The notes: generated by a model from the letters alone, not told the origin. A stretch of DNA of 15,906 nt from Acidimicrobiia bacterium (GCA_013694495.1 JACDCH010000633.1:1-15906); one strand, 5' to 3'; shown: positions 8,473 through 15,871, counted from the stretch's first letter. Made by a program: numbers and translations.

Positions 8473-8852
8473 ATGCAGATCACGTGATCCAGGTAGCCAG
8501 CGCTCAACGCCGTAGCGAGCATTGCTGCCCCGGCTCCGGCCTCGGGCAAGTGCGAGGTGAGCACGACGTACGGGCTCCGGGGATCGACCGCCTGCAGGAG
8601 CGCGCCGTTCGCGATCGCCTTCTTGAGGGTGTCGGTTCGCATCAGGCCGGGGCGCGAGCCCTGCACGCTTCCCTTGTACTCGAACCACACGCGTGAGCCG
8701 TTCTGACTCGTTGCGACTCGATCGATCTCCACACCGACGGCGGTGAGCACGAGCCGGCCGCTCAGGGCGAAGCCGTAGTTGCGAAGGAGTTCGTCACACT
8801 GTTCGGCGAACTGACGCCCCTGCCTGATCGACGAGCCCTGGAAGTCGCTCAC
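8433..8852 (-). CDS. Small PD-(D/E)XK-type nuclease, probable restriction endonuclease subunit
   Basis: The 139-residue protein looks like a minimal PD-(D/E)XK nuclease. E17 or E21 lies in the first helix, D44 is in VGVEIDRVA, and E58-Y-K60 is in RVWFEYKGS, giving D-x13-E-x-K. It then has RPGLMRTDTLKKAI (67-80) and the strand PYVVLTSHLP (94-103). The same order of elements is found in the C-terminus of the cassette's methyltransferase, so the two proteins are homologous over about 110 residues, but only this copy keeps the catalytic triad. It probably cuts DNA as part of a restriction complex. The GTG start overlaps the preceding gene's stop by 4 bases (GTGA), showing translational coupling. 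It is too short to carry an obvious DNA-recognition domain. Confidence 0.65.
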   Translation of the reverse strand: MSDFQGSSIRQGRQFAEQCDELLRNYGFALSGRLVLTAVGVEIDRVATSQNGSRVWFEYKGSVQGSRPGLMRTDTLKKAIANGALLQAVDPRSPYVVLTSHLPEAGAGAAMLATALSAGYLDHVICIYRPGDTARLRRL

Positions 8853-9175
8853 CGGGGCGGGGGGTCTTGGAACAGGGGCTGGAGCTGCAGTTCAACAGGA
8901 GCCAGTTCCAGGTCATCGTCGGTGTAGAGCTCCCAGGAGTCGTAGACGTCGAGGATCTCCTCGTTACCTCGCAGCCAGCGCTCGACCCCAGCCGCCCACT
9001 GCTCATCCAGGAAGTCGGCGCGGATACGTTCGGCGTCGCCGGGCGGAAGCGATTCAGGCGACGACTGCGCCACGATCTCGATCGCCAACCGCCAGTGCAG
9101 GGTCTCGAGATTCTCGGCGATGATCACCTTCGGCGGGTCACCGTGCAGGACTGCGAGGGCTACGAACTTCGGCAC
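8849..9175 (-). CDS. Small acidic protein of unknown function within the restriction cassette
   Basis: This 108-residue protein is not recognised. It has 22 Asp/Glu against 8 Lys/Arg, so it is strongly acidic. It opens with a strand-like MPKFVALAVL, then a segment KVIIAENLETLHWRLAIEIV, and a tail rich in acidic residues and leucine (LYTDDDLELAPVELQLQPLF) ending in PPPR. No cysteine, signal peptide or membrane helix is seen. The GTG start lies 3 bases after the methyltransferase stop, and its stop overlaps the nuclease start by 4 bases. It is therefore part of the same operon and may be an accessory, inhibitor or assembly subunit; this is inference from position only. Confidence 0.6.
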   Translation of the reverse strand: MPKFVALAVLHGDPPKVIIAENLETLHWRLAIEIVAQSSPESLPPGDAERIRADFLDEQWAAGVERWLRGNEEILDVYDSWELYTDDDLELAPVELQLQPLFQDPPPR

Positions 9176-9178
9176 TGA

Positions 9179-10666
9179 TCAGCCGGCGAGCTCGCGGTCG
9201 GTCCAGTAGCCGGCGAGCGGAGCGTGCACACCGCTCGAGTACGCAAGGAGACGTCGAAAGCCTTCGGTGTCGAGCATCCCGACGACGTCGAAGACCGTCT
9301 CGCCGGCGGCCCTCGTGGCTCGAATCGCGCGGTCGCCCTCACCACCACGTCGCGGCAGGTGCGACGACAGGAGGATCAGTGGTGCCCTCTTGTCGGAACC
9401 ACGGAGGACGGAGGCACGACCGAGCGCCTTCCACACAGTGTCCGTTCGGAGAAGACCACCCCGGCTGGACGCGAACGCGCCGGAGACATCGAACCACCAG
9501 CGCTTCCTCCCGTCCCGCCCGGTCGCCTCGAAGTTCACGACGGCTCCGGTTGCCGGCACGCGGACGTTCCTCCCCGTGACGGTGAAACCTGTGGCCTCGA
9601 GCAGATGCTCGGCCAGCGCCTGCGCAGCCTTGCCCTCACGAGTCGCCCGGGCTTGGAACCCCTCGGCCTCGTCGGTCGGCTCGGCAGCGGACGGAAGCAG
9701 CAACGATGGGCGAACGTCGGGCGAGAAGGATTCACCTTCGGGCGAGCGACCGACTTCGTCAGCAAGTCGCTCCTTCGCAATCGACACGTAGTCCGGATCG
9801 ATGTCGTAGCCGATGCCCCGGCGGCCAAGACGGTGAGCGGCGACGATGGACGAGCCGGACCCGAGGAACGGGTCGAGCACGAGATCGTCCTCGTAGGTGT
9901 AGAGACCGATGAGCCACTCAGGCAGTTCGACCGGAAACGGGGCTGGGTGACCCACGCGCTTGGCGCTCTCCGGGGCAATGTCCCACACGTCCAGCGTGCG
10001 GTGCATGAAGGCGTCGGCCCAGAGCGCCTTGCGGTGTGGAAGCCCAAGCCGTTCGCGATCCTTGACGCTCTTGGCCCGATCGAAACGGCCCTTGCTGGCG
10101 ACGACGACACGCTCCGTGATGTCGCGAAGCACAGGGTTCGCTGGGCTCTTGAACGAACCCCACGCGCAGTTTCCACCCGCGCCGTCGCCCTTCTTCCAGA
10201 TGATCTCCCCTCGCAGCAAGAGGCCCAGCCGATCCTGCAGGATCTGGATGACGTCGGCCGAGAGCGAGCGGTAGGGCTTGCGCCCGAGGTTGGCGACGTT
10301 CACGGCGATGCGCCCGCCAGGCTCCAACTTCTGCGCGCATGCGTCGAACACCGTGTAGAGCAGCTCCAGGTACTCCTTGTACGAAGCCGGTACCCCTTCG
10401 CTCCCGAGCTCTTCCTCGTACTGCTTCCCGGCGAAGTACGGAGGCGAGGTGACGACCAGGGCGACCGAGCCGTCGGGAATGTCATCGCGCTCTCTGATGT
10501 CGCCGAGGATGCACGGTTCCCGAATGTCGAAGGGTTCGAGAACGGTGTCGTCGTCGGAAAGCCGAGGGGCCTCGAACCGGTCGTAGAACGCTGTCGAGTC
10601 GTGCGCTTCCCGCTTGCCGACGCCGAAGTTCGATGTCGACGTCCCCTTCTTGAGCGGGTCGCGCAT
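9179..10666 (-). CDS. Site-specific DNA methyltransferase fused to a degenerate nuclease-like domain
   Basis: The 495-residue protein has two parts. Residues ~45-305 form an N4-cytosine/N6-adenine methyltransferase of the beta class. Motif IV, TSPPYF (73-78), comes first, then the HPAPFPVELPEWLI segment (240-253), then the AdoMet motif DPFLGSGS (265-272). Residues ~340-480 resemble the small nuclease of the same operon: R389-W-W-F-D-V-S395, SRGGLLRTDTVWKAL (401-415) and PLILLSSHLP (429-438). At the catalytic positions N378, D393 and S395 replace D44, E58 and K60, so this domain is probably inactive. The ATG at 10666 is chosen because TACGAT ends 7 bases upstream and it follows the metF stop by 14 bases. 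Longer upstream readings only overlap metF. The target sequence and methylated base are unknown. Confidence 0.88.
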   Translation of the reverse strand: MRDPLKKGTSTSNFGVGKREAHDSTAFYDRFEAPRLSDDDTVLEPFDIREPCILGDIRERDDIPDGSVALVVTSPPYFAGKQYEEELGSEGVPASYKEYLELLYTVFDACAQKLEPGGRIAVNVANLGRKPYRSLSADVIQILQDRLGLLLRGEIIWKKGDGAGGNCAWGSFKSPANPVLRDITERVVVASKGRFDRAKSVKDRERLGLPHRKALWADAFMHRTLDVWDIAPESAKRVGHPAPFPVELPEWLIGLYTYEDDLVLDPFLGSGSSIVAAHRLGRRGIGYDIDPDYVSIAKERLADEVGRSPEGESFSPDVRPSLLLPSAAEPTDEAEGFQARATREGKAAQALAEHLLEATGFTVTGRNVRVPATGAVVNFEATGRDGRKRWWFDVSGAFASSRGGLLRTDTVWKALGRASVLRGSDKRAPLILLSSHLPRRGGEGDRAIRATRAAGETVFDVVGMLDTEGFRRLLAYSSGVHAPLAGYWTDRELAG

Positions 10667-10673
10667 ACGTTCG

Positions 10674-10679
10674 ATCGTA
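10674..10679 (-). promoter_or_regulatory. Putative -10 element (TACGAT) of a leaderless cassette promoter
   Basis: TACGAT on the minus strand ends 7 bases before the methyltransferase ATG and lies between the metF stop and that start. It would let the cassette be transcribed on its own. Read-through from metF is also possible, since no terminator is seen after metF. Confidence 0.45.
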
Positions 10680-10680
10680 G

Positions 10681-11535
10681 CTAGCGGAGGCCGAGGTTGG
10701 CGAGGATCTCGGTGGTGCCGCGGGAGAAGTTCATCGTGTACAGGTGCAGGCCCGGGGCGCCGCCGTCGAGCAGCTTCTGCCCCAGCTCCGTGCCCACCTC
10801 GACAGCGAGCTCGCGCACGGCCGACGGTGTGCCGGCGGCGAGGTCGAGCTTGCGGTGCAGCTCGTCGGGGATGGTGCTGGCGTTCATGCCCGCCATGCGG
10901 CGGAGGCCGTCGACGTTGACGAACGACATGATCCCGGGCAGCACCGGCGTGTCGACACCGAGGGCGGCGAGCTCCTCGACCATGCGGAAGTAGGGGTCGG
11001 TGTCGAAGAAGAACTGGGTGATGCCGAAGTCGGCGACGCGCAGCTTCTCGGCCAGGAACCGACGGTCGGTGTGGTTGTCGGGCGAGCGGGGGTGGACCTC
11101 CGGGAACGCAGCGACGCCGATCGAGAAGTCGCCGATCTCCCGCGCTGCCTCGATGAGCTCGGCGGCGTAACGGAAGTCCGTGGGGTACTCGCTGCCGTCG
11201 GCCGGGGCGTCGCCGCCGAGGGCGAGCAGGTTCTCGATGCCCGTGTCGCGGTAGCCGCCCACGATCTCGGTGATCTGCTCGCGGCTGTGGGCGACACACG
11301 TGAGGTGGGGCATCACCGTCATCGAGGTCGACGAGGCGATCTGCTCGACGATGCGGCGGGTCGTGTCGCGGGTCGAACCACCGGCGCCGTAGGTCACGGA
11401 CACGAAGCTGGGCTCGAGCGGCTCGAGGTCGACCAGCGCCTTCTGGAGGCGCTGCTCGGCGTCGCTGTCGCGCGGCGGCCCGAACTCGAAGGAGATCGTG
11501 CGGCCCCGGGCGAGGAGGTCCTTGATGCGGGCCAC
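10681..11535 (-). CDS. metF: Methylenetetrahydrofolate reductase
   Basis: The 284-residue flavoenzyme reduces 5,10-methylene-THF to 5-methyl-THF for methionine synthesis. The catalytic glutamate is E17 in SFEFGPP. VSVTYGAGGSTRDTT (46-60), MPHLTCVAHSR, ENLLALGGDAP and FGITQFFFDTDPYF are conserved, and the C-terminus (NFSRGTTEILANLGL) is complete. The GTG start at 11535 has GAGGAG about 6 bases upstream and fits the usual N-terminus. It begins 2 bases after the folD stop, so folD and metF form one operon with linked C1-folate reactions. The cassette begins directly after its stop, leaving the gene intact. Confidence 0.93.
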   Translation of the reverse strand: MARIKDLLARGRTISFEFGPPRDSDAEQRLQKALVDLEPLEPSFVSVTYGAGGSTRDTTRRIVEQIASSTSMTVMPHLTCVAHSREQITEIVGGYRDTGIENLLALGGDAPADGSEYPTDFRYAAELIEAAREIGDFSIGVAAFPEVHPRSPDNHTDRRFLAEKLRVADFGITQFFFDTDPYFRMVEELAALGVDTPVLPGIMSFVNVDGLRRMAGMNASTIPDELHRKLDLAAGTPSAVRELAVEVGTELGQKLLDGGAPGLHLYTMNFSRGTTEILANLGLR

Positions 11536-11537
11536 GG

Positions 11538-12401
11538 TCAGCTCCTCGACGCTCGGCGTTCGGCTGCTTCGACGAAGTTGCGGAACAGCATGGCGATGGT
11601 GGTGGGACCGACGCCGCCGACGCGGGGGGTGATCGCCCCGGCGACCTCCTCGCAGCGCTCGTCGACGTCGGGCAGGAGCTTGCGGCCCTCGTAGCGCACG
11701 CCCGCCCCGATCACCGTCGCGCCGGGCTCGATGTGCTCGGGCTGGAGGATGCCGGGGACCCCGGCGGCGGCGACGACGATCTCGGCCCGCTTCGTGTACC
11801 GCGGCCAGTCCGGGACGCCGGTGTGCACGACGGTCACGGCGGCGTTGGCCGTCGGTCGCTTGGCCGACAGCAGGAGGGCGAGCGGGCGGCCCAACGTGAA
11901 GCCCCGCCCGAGGATGCACACGTCGCGCCCGGCCACCGGGATCTCGTAGTGGTCGAGCAGGGCCTCGATGCCCGCCGGGGTGCAGGGCACCGGGCTCGGC
12001 ATCGACAGAGCCAGGCGGCCCATGTTGAGCGGGTGGGCGCCGTCGGCGTCCTTGTCGGGGTCGACCTCGAACAGGGCCGCTTCGTAATCGACCTGGGGCG
12101 GCGTCGGGTGCTGCAGCAGCATCGCGTCGACCTCGTCGGAATCGTTGAAGTCGCGGATGGCGGCGACGACGTCGGCGGTCGACGCGTCGGCCGGCAGGTG
12201 CACGTGGGGCGAGGCGCAGCCGAGATCCTCGGCCTTCGCCATCTTCATCCGGATGTAGCCGGCGCTGGCGCCGTCGTCGCCCACGAGGATCGTGCCGAGG
12301 CCGGGACGGCGGCCGGACGCGACGAGCTTGTCGATGCGAGGGACGAGGTCGGCGAACACGGCCTCGGCCACCGGACCACCAGGGAGGAGTCGAGCGCCCA
12401 T
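11538..12401 (-). CDS. folD: Bifunctional methylenetetrahydrofolate dehydrogenase/methenyltetrahydrofolate cyclohydrolase
   Basis: The 287-residue enzyme interconverts 5,10-methylene-THF and 10-formyl-THF. The catalytic residues line up with those of E. coli FolD at an offset of one: Y49 and K53 (GYIRMK), Q97 (LLQHPTPP) and D120 (DKDADGAHPLNMG). The dinucleotide motif reads GRGFTLGRPLALLL, in place of the usual GRSxxVGxP. TPRVGGVGPTTIAMLFRN near the C-terminus is the family signature. Its product supplies PurN and PurH, encoded just upstream, and MetF, encoded just downstream. The ATG start is preceded by TAACGT ending 10 bases upstream. Confidence 0.93.
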   Translation of the reverse strand: MGARLLPGGPVAEAVFADLVPRIDKLVASGRRPGLGTILVGDDGASAGYIRMKMAKAEDLGCASPHVHLPADASTADVVAAIRDFNDSDEVDAMLLQHPTPPQVDYEAALFEVDPDKDADGAHPLNMGRLALSMPSPVPCTPAGIEALLDHYEIPVAGRDVCILGRGFTLGRPLALLLSAKRPTANAAVTVVHTGVPDWPRYTKRAEIVVAAAGVPGILQPEHIEPGATVIGAGVRYEGRKLLPDVDERCEEVAGAITPRVGGVGPTTIAMLFRNFVEAAERRASRS

Positions 12402-12411
12402 CGGAGTGCAG

Positions 12412-12417
12412 ACGTTA
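12412..12417 (-). promoter_or_regulatory. Putative -10 element (TAACGT) upstream of folD
   Basis: On the minus strand TAACGT ends 10 bases before the folD ATG, with no clear ribosome binding site between. It would drive the folD-metF operon as a leaderless or nearly leaderless transcript. Confidence 0.35.
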
Positions 12418-12500
12418 CGCGACGGGTGGAGTCACCCCGCCGGACGGCCCCGGGTTGCACGCGCCCGGCACCCACTACCACGAGACGAGGTCACCGGGTC

Positions 12501-12532
12501 CGGCCGGTCGACCAGAAGGCCTTCGCCGGCCG
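12501..12532 (-). terminator. Hairpin after the purN-purH-methyltransferase operon
   Basis: CGGCCGG pairs with CCGGCCG, and the stem extends by CGA/TCG past a single bulged T around a loop of about 11 bases. It lies 4 bases past the stop of the methyltransferase gene on the minus strand and before folD. No T-run follows. The rest of the 135-base gap holds only the folD promoter candidate. Confidence 0.45.
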
Positions 12533-12536
12533 AGCC

Positions 12537-13184
12537 TCAGGCCTGGGTGCGGCGGAGCACGCACCAGAGCCCGATGCCGGCCCGGCTGCGGACCCCCTCC
12601 CACTCGCCGGGCAGCACCTCGGCGACCTCGTCGGGCGGGAGGTGGATCGGCGTCTGCTCGCCGCTCGAGTTCACCCACACGACGAGCCCCTCGGGCGCCA
12701 GCACCCGGTCGACCTCATCGGGGAACAGCAACATGTTGATGAGGACCACGGCGGCTGCGGCCCCGTCCGCCAGCGGCAGCCGGGAGGCGTCGGCCTGCAC
12801 CCGATGGCCCGGCGCGGGCGGCGAGTGGCGCAGCATCTCCAGCGAGAGGTCGAACGCAACCACGCAGTCCCAACGCGCCGCCAGCAGCGGCGAGTAGGTG
12901 CCGATGCCGCTGCCGACCTCGGCGACGACGCCGCCCGGCGAGCCGGCGACACCCCGCTGGAGGGCGTCGGCCACGACCGCGTTGCGCTCCGGCGTCACCC
13001 GGGAGTGCCACGCCGCCGCCAGGTCATCGAAGTTCGCCTCGACCGCGACGCGGGCCTCGTCGTCCCACCCGGCGCCCGCCAGCCCCGCGGCGCGCCGGGT
13101 CATGATGCGCATCGGGTGCCGCTCGTCGGCGGCCACCGACGACGTGTGCCCGGGCAGTTCCAGGGGCGGGAGGTCTCGGATCAA
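12537..13184 (-). CDS. Class I SAM-dependent methyltransferase, substrate unknown
   Basis: With a TTG start at 13184 the protein has 215 residues. AdoMet motif I is AEVGSGIGTYSPLL (88-101), the acidic end of strand 2 is VVAFDLSLEML, and motif IV is around ADGAAAAVVLINML. A UbiE/type-11-like fold is likely; the substrate is not indicated. The TTG is chosen because it overlaps the purH stop by 4 bases (TTGA) and includes the segment RDLPPLELPGH, which looks conserved rather than random. ATG at 13112 (MRIMTRR) is the alternative and would give about 191 residues. It is the last gene of the purine operon; no purine role is implied. Confidence 0.75.
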   Translation of the reverse strand: MIRDLPPLELPGHTSSVAADERHPMRIMTRRAAGLAGAGWDDEARVAVEANFDDLAAAWHSRVTPERNAVVADALQRGVAGSPGGVVAEVGSGIGTYSPLLAARWDCVVAFDLSLEMLRHSPPAPGHRVQADASRLPLADGAAAAVVLINMLLFPDEVDRVLAPEGLVVWVNSSGEQTPIHLPPDEVAEVLPGEWEGVRSRAGIGLWCVLRRTQA

Positions 13185-14746
13185 TGGAGGAAGTGCCTCT
13201 CGCCGGTGAAGACCATGGCGACTTCGAGCTCGTCGGCCTTGGCGATGTTCTCCTCGTCCTTGACCGACCCGCCGGGCTGCACGATCACGGCGACGCCGGC
13301 CCCCGCCGCCGCCTCGATGCCGTCCGGGAAGGGGTAGAAGGCGTCGCTCGCGCCGGCGCCGCCGGCGGCTCGGCCCTTCGCCTTGGCGGCGGCGATCTGG
13401 CCGGCCTCGACCCGGTTCTGCTGACCCGCACCGATGCCCCAGGCGACGCCGTCCTTCACCAGCACGATGGAGTTCGACTTCACCCAGCCGCACAGCCGGA
13501 AGGCGAGCTCGGCGTCCGCCCATTCCGCTTCGGTCGGCTCCCGCTTCGTCACCACCCGCCAGTCCGTCCGGCTGCTGGCGAAGTGGTGCGGGTCCTGCAC
13601 GAGCAGGCCGCCGGTGACCGGACGGATGTGGCGCGCGTCGGCGGTGGGGGGTGGGGCCTCGAGCAGCCGCGTGTTCCGGCGCTTCGCCCGGAGCGCGTCG
13701 AGGACGCCGGGCGCGAAGCCGGGGGCGATGACGACGTCGGCCTGAGCGGCCGCAACCATCCGCTCGACGGTGGCCTCGTCGATGGGCTGGTTGACGGCGA
13801 CGATCCCGCCGAACGCGGAGCGCGGGTCGCATTCGAAGGCGAGCTGGTACGCCTCGGCCAGCGAGCCCGCGACCGCAGCGCCGCAGGGGTTGGCGTGCTT
13901 GATGATGGCGCAGGCCGCCCGGCCGGTGGCGGCGCCGAGGTCGTGGGCCAGCAGCCAGGCGGCATCGGCGTCGAACAGGTTGAGGTACGACAGCGCCAGC
14001 CCCGAGTGCTGGGTCATCGACGCCCACCACGGCTCGGCCGCTGTGGTGTGGCGGTACAGCGCGGCGGACTGGTGCGGGTTCTCGCCGTAGCGAAGGACGG
14101 TCGGCTCCTTGCGGTACGACAGGTGGAGGGTGTCGGGGAAGGGCCCGTCCCCGTCAGCCTCGCTGTCGTCGCCGGCGTCGAACCACCGCACGATGGCGGC
14201 GTCGTAGGCGCTGGTGAAGGCGAACGCCTTGCGGGCGAGGCGCCGGCGCAGGCCGTCGGACAGCGCCCCGCTCGCCTGCAGCTCCGCCAGGACCTCCGCG
14301 TAGTCGGCCGGGTCCGTGACGACGCCGACGTGGGCGTGGTTCTTGGCCGCCGCCCGGATCATGGCGGGGCCGCCGATGTCGAGTACGTCCATGGCCCCGG
14401 CGCCGCCCCCGTGCTCGAAGTCGGCCGGGTCGGACCCGAACGGGTAGGCGTTGACGACCACGAGGTCGAAGGCCTCGATGCCGTGCTCGGCCATGTCGGC
14501 CCGGTGGGCGGGGTCGGTGGGGTCGGCGAGGATGCCGCCGTGGACACGCGGGTGGAGCGTCACCACCCGGTGGCCGAGGATGGCGGGGAACCCGGTGAGC
14601 GCCGCGGTGTCGGTGACCGCCAGCCCGGCGGCGGCGATGGCCGAGGCGGTGCCGCCGCTCGACACGAGGTCGAAACCGACGTCGACGAGGGCGCGGGCCA
14701 GCTCGACCACACCGGTCTTGTCGTAGGTGGAGATGAGCGCCCTCAC
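13181..14746 (-). CDS. purH: Bifunctional AICAR formyltransferase/IMP cyclohydrolase
   Basis: The 521-residue enzyme performs the last two steps of IMP synthesis, using 10-formyl-THF. The N-terminal cyclohydrolase domain has ISTYDKTG (5-12), SSGGTA (29-34), TLHPRVHGGIL (63-73) and LDIGGPAMIRAAAKN (122-136). The transformylase domain has YGENPHQ (220-226), the catalytic KHANPCG (283-289) and the C-terminal GSVKDEENIAKADE. All are intact and length is normal. The GTG start at 14746 overlaps the purN stop by 4 bases (GTGA). Confidence 0.95.
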   Translation of the reverse strand: MRALISTYDKTGVVELARALVDVGFDLVSSGGTASAIAAAGLAVTDTAALTGFPAILGHRVVTLHPRVHGGILADPTDPAHRADMAEHGIEAFDLVVVNAYPFGSDPADFEHGGGAGAMDVLDIGGPAMIRAAAKNHAHVGVVTDPADYAEVLAELQASGALSDGLRRRLARKAFAFTSAYDAAIVRWFDAGDDSEADGDGPFPDTLHLSYRKEPTVLRYGENPHQSAALYRHTTAAEPWWASMTQHSGLALSYLNLFDADAAWLLAHDLGAATGRAACAIIKHANPCGAAVAGSLAEAYQLAFECDPRSAFGGIVAVNQPIDEATVERMVAAAQADVVIAPGFAPGVLDALRAKRRNTRLLEAPPPTADARHIRPVTGGLLVQDPHHFASSRTDWRVVTKREPTEAEWADAELAFRLCGWVKSNSIVLVKDGVAWGIGAGQQNRVEAGQIAAAKAKGRAAGGAGASDAFYPFPDGIEAAAGAGVAVIVQPGGSVKDEENIAKADELEVAMVFTGERHFLH

Positions 14747-15309
14747 GGCAGCACGGTCCCTCTCTCGATGATGGCGTGGACGGTGGCCGGCAGCAGCCGC
14801 CGCTCGACCACCTTGATGCGTTCGTGGAGGGTGGCCTCCGTGTCGTCGGGCCGGACGGCGACCGCTTCCTGGGCCAGGATCGGGCCTTCGTCGACCTCGA
14901 GCGTGGCGACGTGCACCGTGCACCCCGTCACCTTCACGCCCGCCTCGATCGCCTGGCGGACGGCGTGGGCCCCACGGAACGAGGGCAACAGCGCCGGGTG
15001 GGTGTTGAGCACCCGGCCGCCGTAGGCGTCGAAGATCGGCTTCTCGAGCACGGTCATGAACCCGGCCATCACAACGAGCTCGACCTCGCGGGCCTGTAGC
15101 TCGTCGACGAGGCGCTCGGTGTAGGCGACCCGGTCGAAGGACGGCCCGAACGACTCGCGCGCCACCAGCACCGCGGGCACGCCGTGCGCCGCGGCGACGT
15201 CGGTGGCCGGGCACGGGCGGTCGACGAGCACGACTTCGGCCGGCACCCCGGCGCCGAGCACGGCTTCGAGGATGCTGCCGCCACCGGACGCGAGGACCCC
15301 GACGAGCAC
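14743..15309 (-). CDS. purN: Phosphoribosylglycinamide formyltransferase
   Basis: The 188-residue enzyme transfers the formyl group of 10-formyl-THF to GAR, the third step of purine synthesis. The catalytic residues N102 and H104 (LNTHPALLPSFRG) and D140 (EVDEGPIL) have the same spacing as N106, H108 and D144 of E. coli PurN. The phosphate-binding loop near the N-terminus reads ASGGGSILEA, where many homologues have GxGSNLQ. The GTG start at 15309 is supported by TAGGTT ending 8 bases upstream and by the loop beginning at residue 7. First gene of purN-purH-methyltransferase. Confidence 0.93.
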   Translation of the reverse strand: MLVGVLASGGGSILEAVLGAGVPAEVVLVDRPCPATDVAAAHGVPAVLVARESFGPSFDRVAYTERLVDELQAREVELVVMAGFMTVLEKPIFDAYGGRVLNTHPALLPSFRGAHAVRQAIEAGVKVTGCTVHVATLEVDEGPILAQEAVAVRPDDTEATLHERIKVVERRLLPATVHAIIERGTVLP

Positions 15310-15317
15310 GGCGGGCG

Positions 15318-15323
15318 AACCTA
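15318..15323 (-). promoter_or_regulatory. Putative -10 element (TAGGTT) of a leaderless purN promoter
   Basis: On the minus strand TAGGTT ends 8 bases before the purN GTG, with no Shine-Dalgarno sequence. The same arrangement is seen before mdh (TAGGGT, 8 bases). Confidence 0.45.
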
Positions 15324-15350
15324 TCGCCCAGTCAGGGGCCAGGGGTGCGG

Positions 15351-15356
15351 TACGGT
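15351..15356 (+). promoter_or_regulatory. Possible -10 element (TACGGT) for the four-helix membrane protein
   Basis: TACGGT lies 32 bases before the GTG at 15389. Here a leader with a good ribosome binding site (AAGGAG, 6 bases before the start) follows, so this gene would be leadered, unlike its divergent neighbour purN. No -35 box is recognised. Confidence 0.25.
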
Positions 15357-15388
15357 TCACCCGTCTTTCGAGCGACCAAGGAGTACGA

Positions 15389-15871
15389 GTGGACCTGAAC
15401 AAGCTGACATTGGGGGACAAGATCGTTGCGGCGACAGGCATCGTCCTGTTGATCACGCTGGTCGTGCTGCCGTGGCACAGCATCGACCTGTGCGAAGGCC
15501 TCGGCGACACCGGCGGGCTCGGAATCAGCTGCTCGTTCAAGCGGACGGCGATCCAGTCGCCCAACGGCTTCTTCGGCCTGCTGGCGCTGCTGCTGACGAT
15601 CGCCATCGTCGCCGCCGTGCTCATCCGCAAGCTCACCACCACCGACCTGCCCACGCTGCCGGTCGGCTGGGGCAAGGCGATCTTCTTCGGTTCGCTCGCC
15701 GCCCTGGCGCTGCTGCTGCTGAAGCTGGTCATCGAGACCACGGCCCTCGGCTTCGGGTCCTACCTGGCCATCCTCCTGGCGGCCGGCATGGCCTACGGCG
15801 GCTTCCTGCTCAGCAAGGAGGACGACGTCGTCGCCCCCGGCGGTGGCACCGCTCCGCCGACGCCCTTCTGA
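15389..15871 (+). CDS. Small integral membrane protein with four predicted helices
   Basis: The 160-residue protein is of unknown function. Hydrophobic segments are visible at about 11-30 (VAATGIVLLITLVVLPW), 63-83 (FFGLLALLLTIAIVAAVLI), 96-116 (AIFFGSLAALALLLLKLVI) and 121-140 (SYLAILLAAGMAYGGFLL). Two cysteines (C36, C50 in the first loop) could form a disulfide if that loop faces outward. The C-terminus is a proline/glycine-rich tail. The GTG at 15389 is chosen over an upstream in-frame start at 15203 because GGAG lies 6 bases before it and upstream codons overlap purN. It is divergent from purN. Confidence 0.75.
   Translation: MDLNKLTLGDKIVAATGIVLLITLVVLPWHSIDLCEGLGDTGGLGISCSFKRTAIQSPNGFFGLLALLLTIAIVAAVLIRKLTTTDLPTLPVGWGKAIFFGSLAALALLLLKLVIETTALGFGSYLAILLAAGMAYGGFLLSKEDDVVAPGGGTAPPTPF

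Larger units (their letters stand above)
8419..10680. mobile_element. Inserted restriction-modification-like cassette (island)
   Basis: This is about 2.26 kb of lower-GC DNA holding three genes on the minus strand. One edge is the truncated MFS gene and the other is the stop codon of metF. No integrase, transposase, clear direct repeat or terminal inverted repeat is seen at the edges, so the mechanism of arrival is unknown and the edges are approximate. Confidence 0.6.

Noticed and set aside
9224..10684. 486-residue open frame on the plus strand opposite the methyltransferase
   Set aside because: It has no recognisable domain and is antisense to a gene with clear methyltransferase motifs. 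Long antisense frames are expected in high-GC DNA.
10667..11299. N-terminal extension of the methyltransferase frame into metF
   Set aside because: The extension overlaps intact metF in another frame and has arginine/proline-rich shadow composition. The ATG at 10666 has its own promoter-like hexamer.
13184..15025. 613-residue open frame on the plus strand opposite purH/purN
   Set aside because: It is a shadow of two well-conserved purine enzymes, with no family features of its own.
15203..15388. Longer start for the four-helix membrane protein
   Set aside because: The added residues overlap the purN coding region and promoter. A good ribosome binding site lies just before the GTG at 15389.
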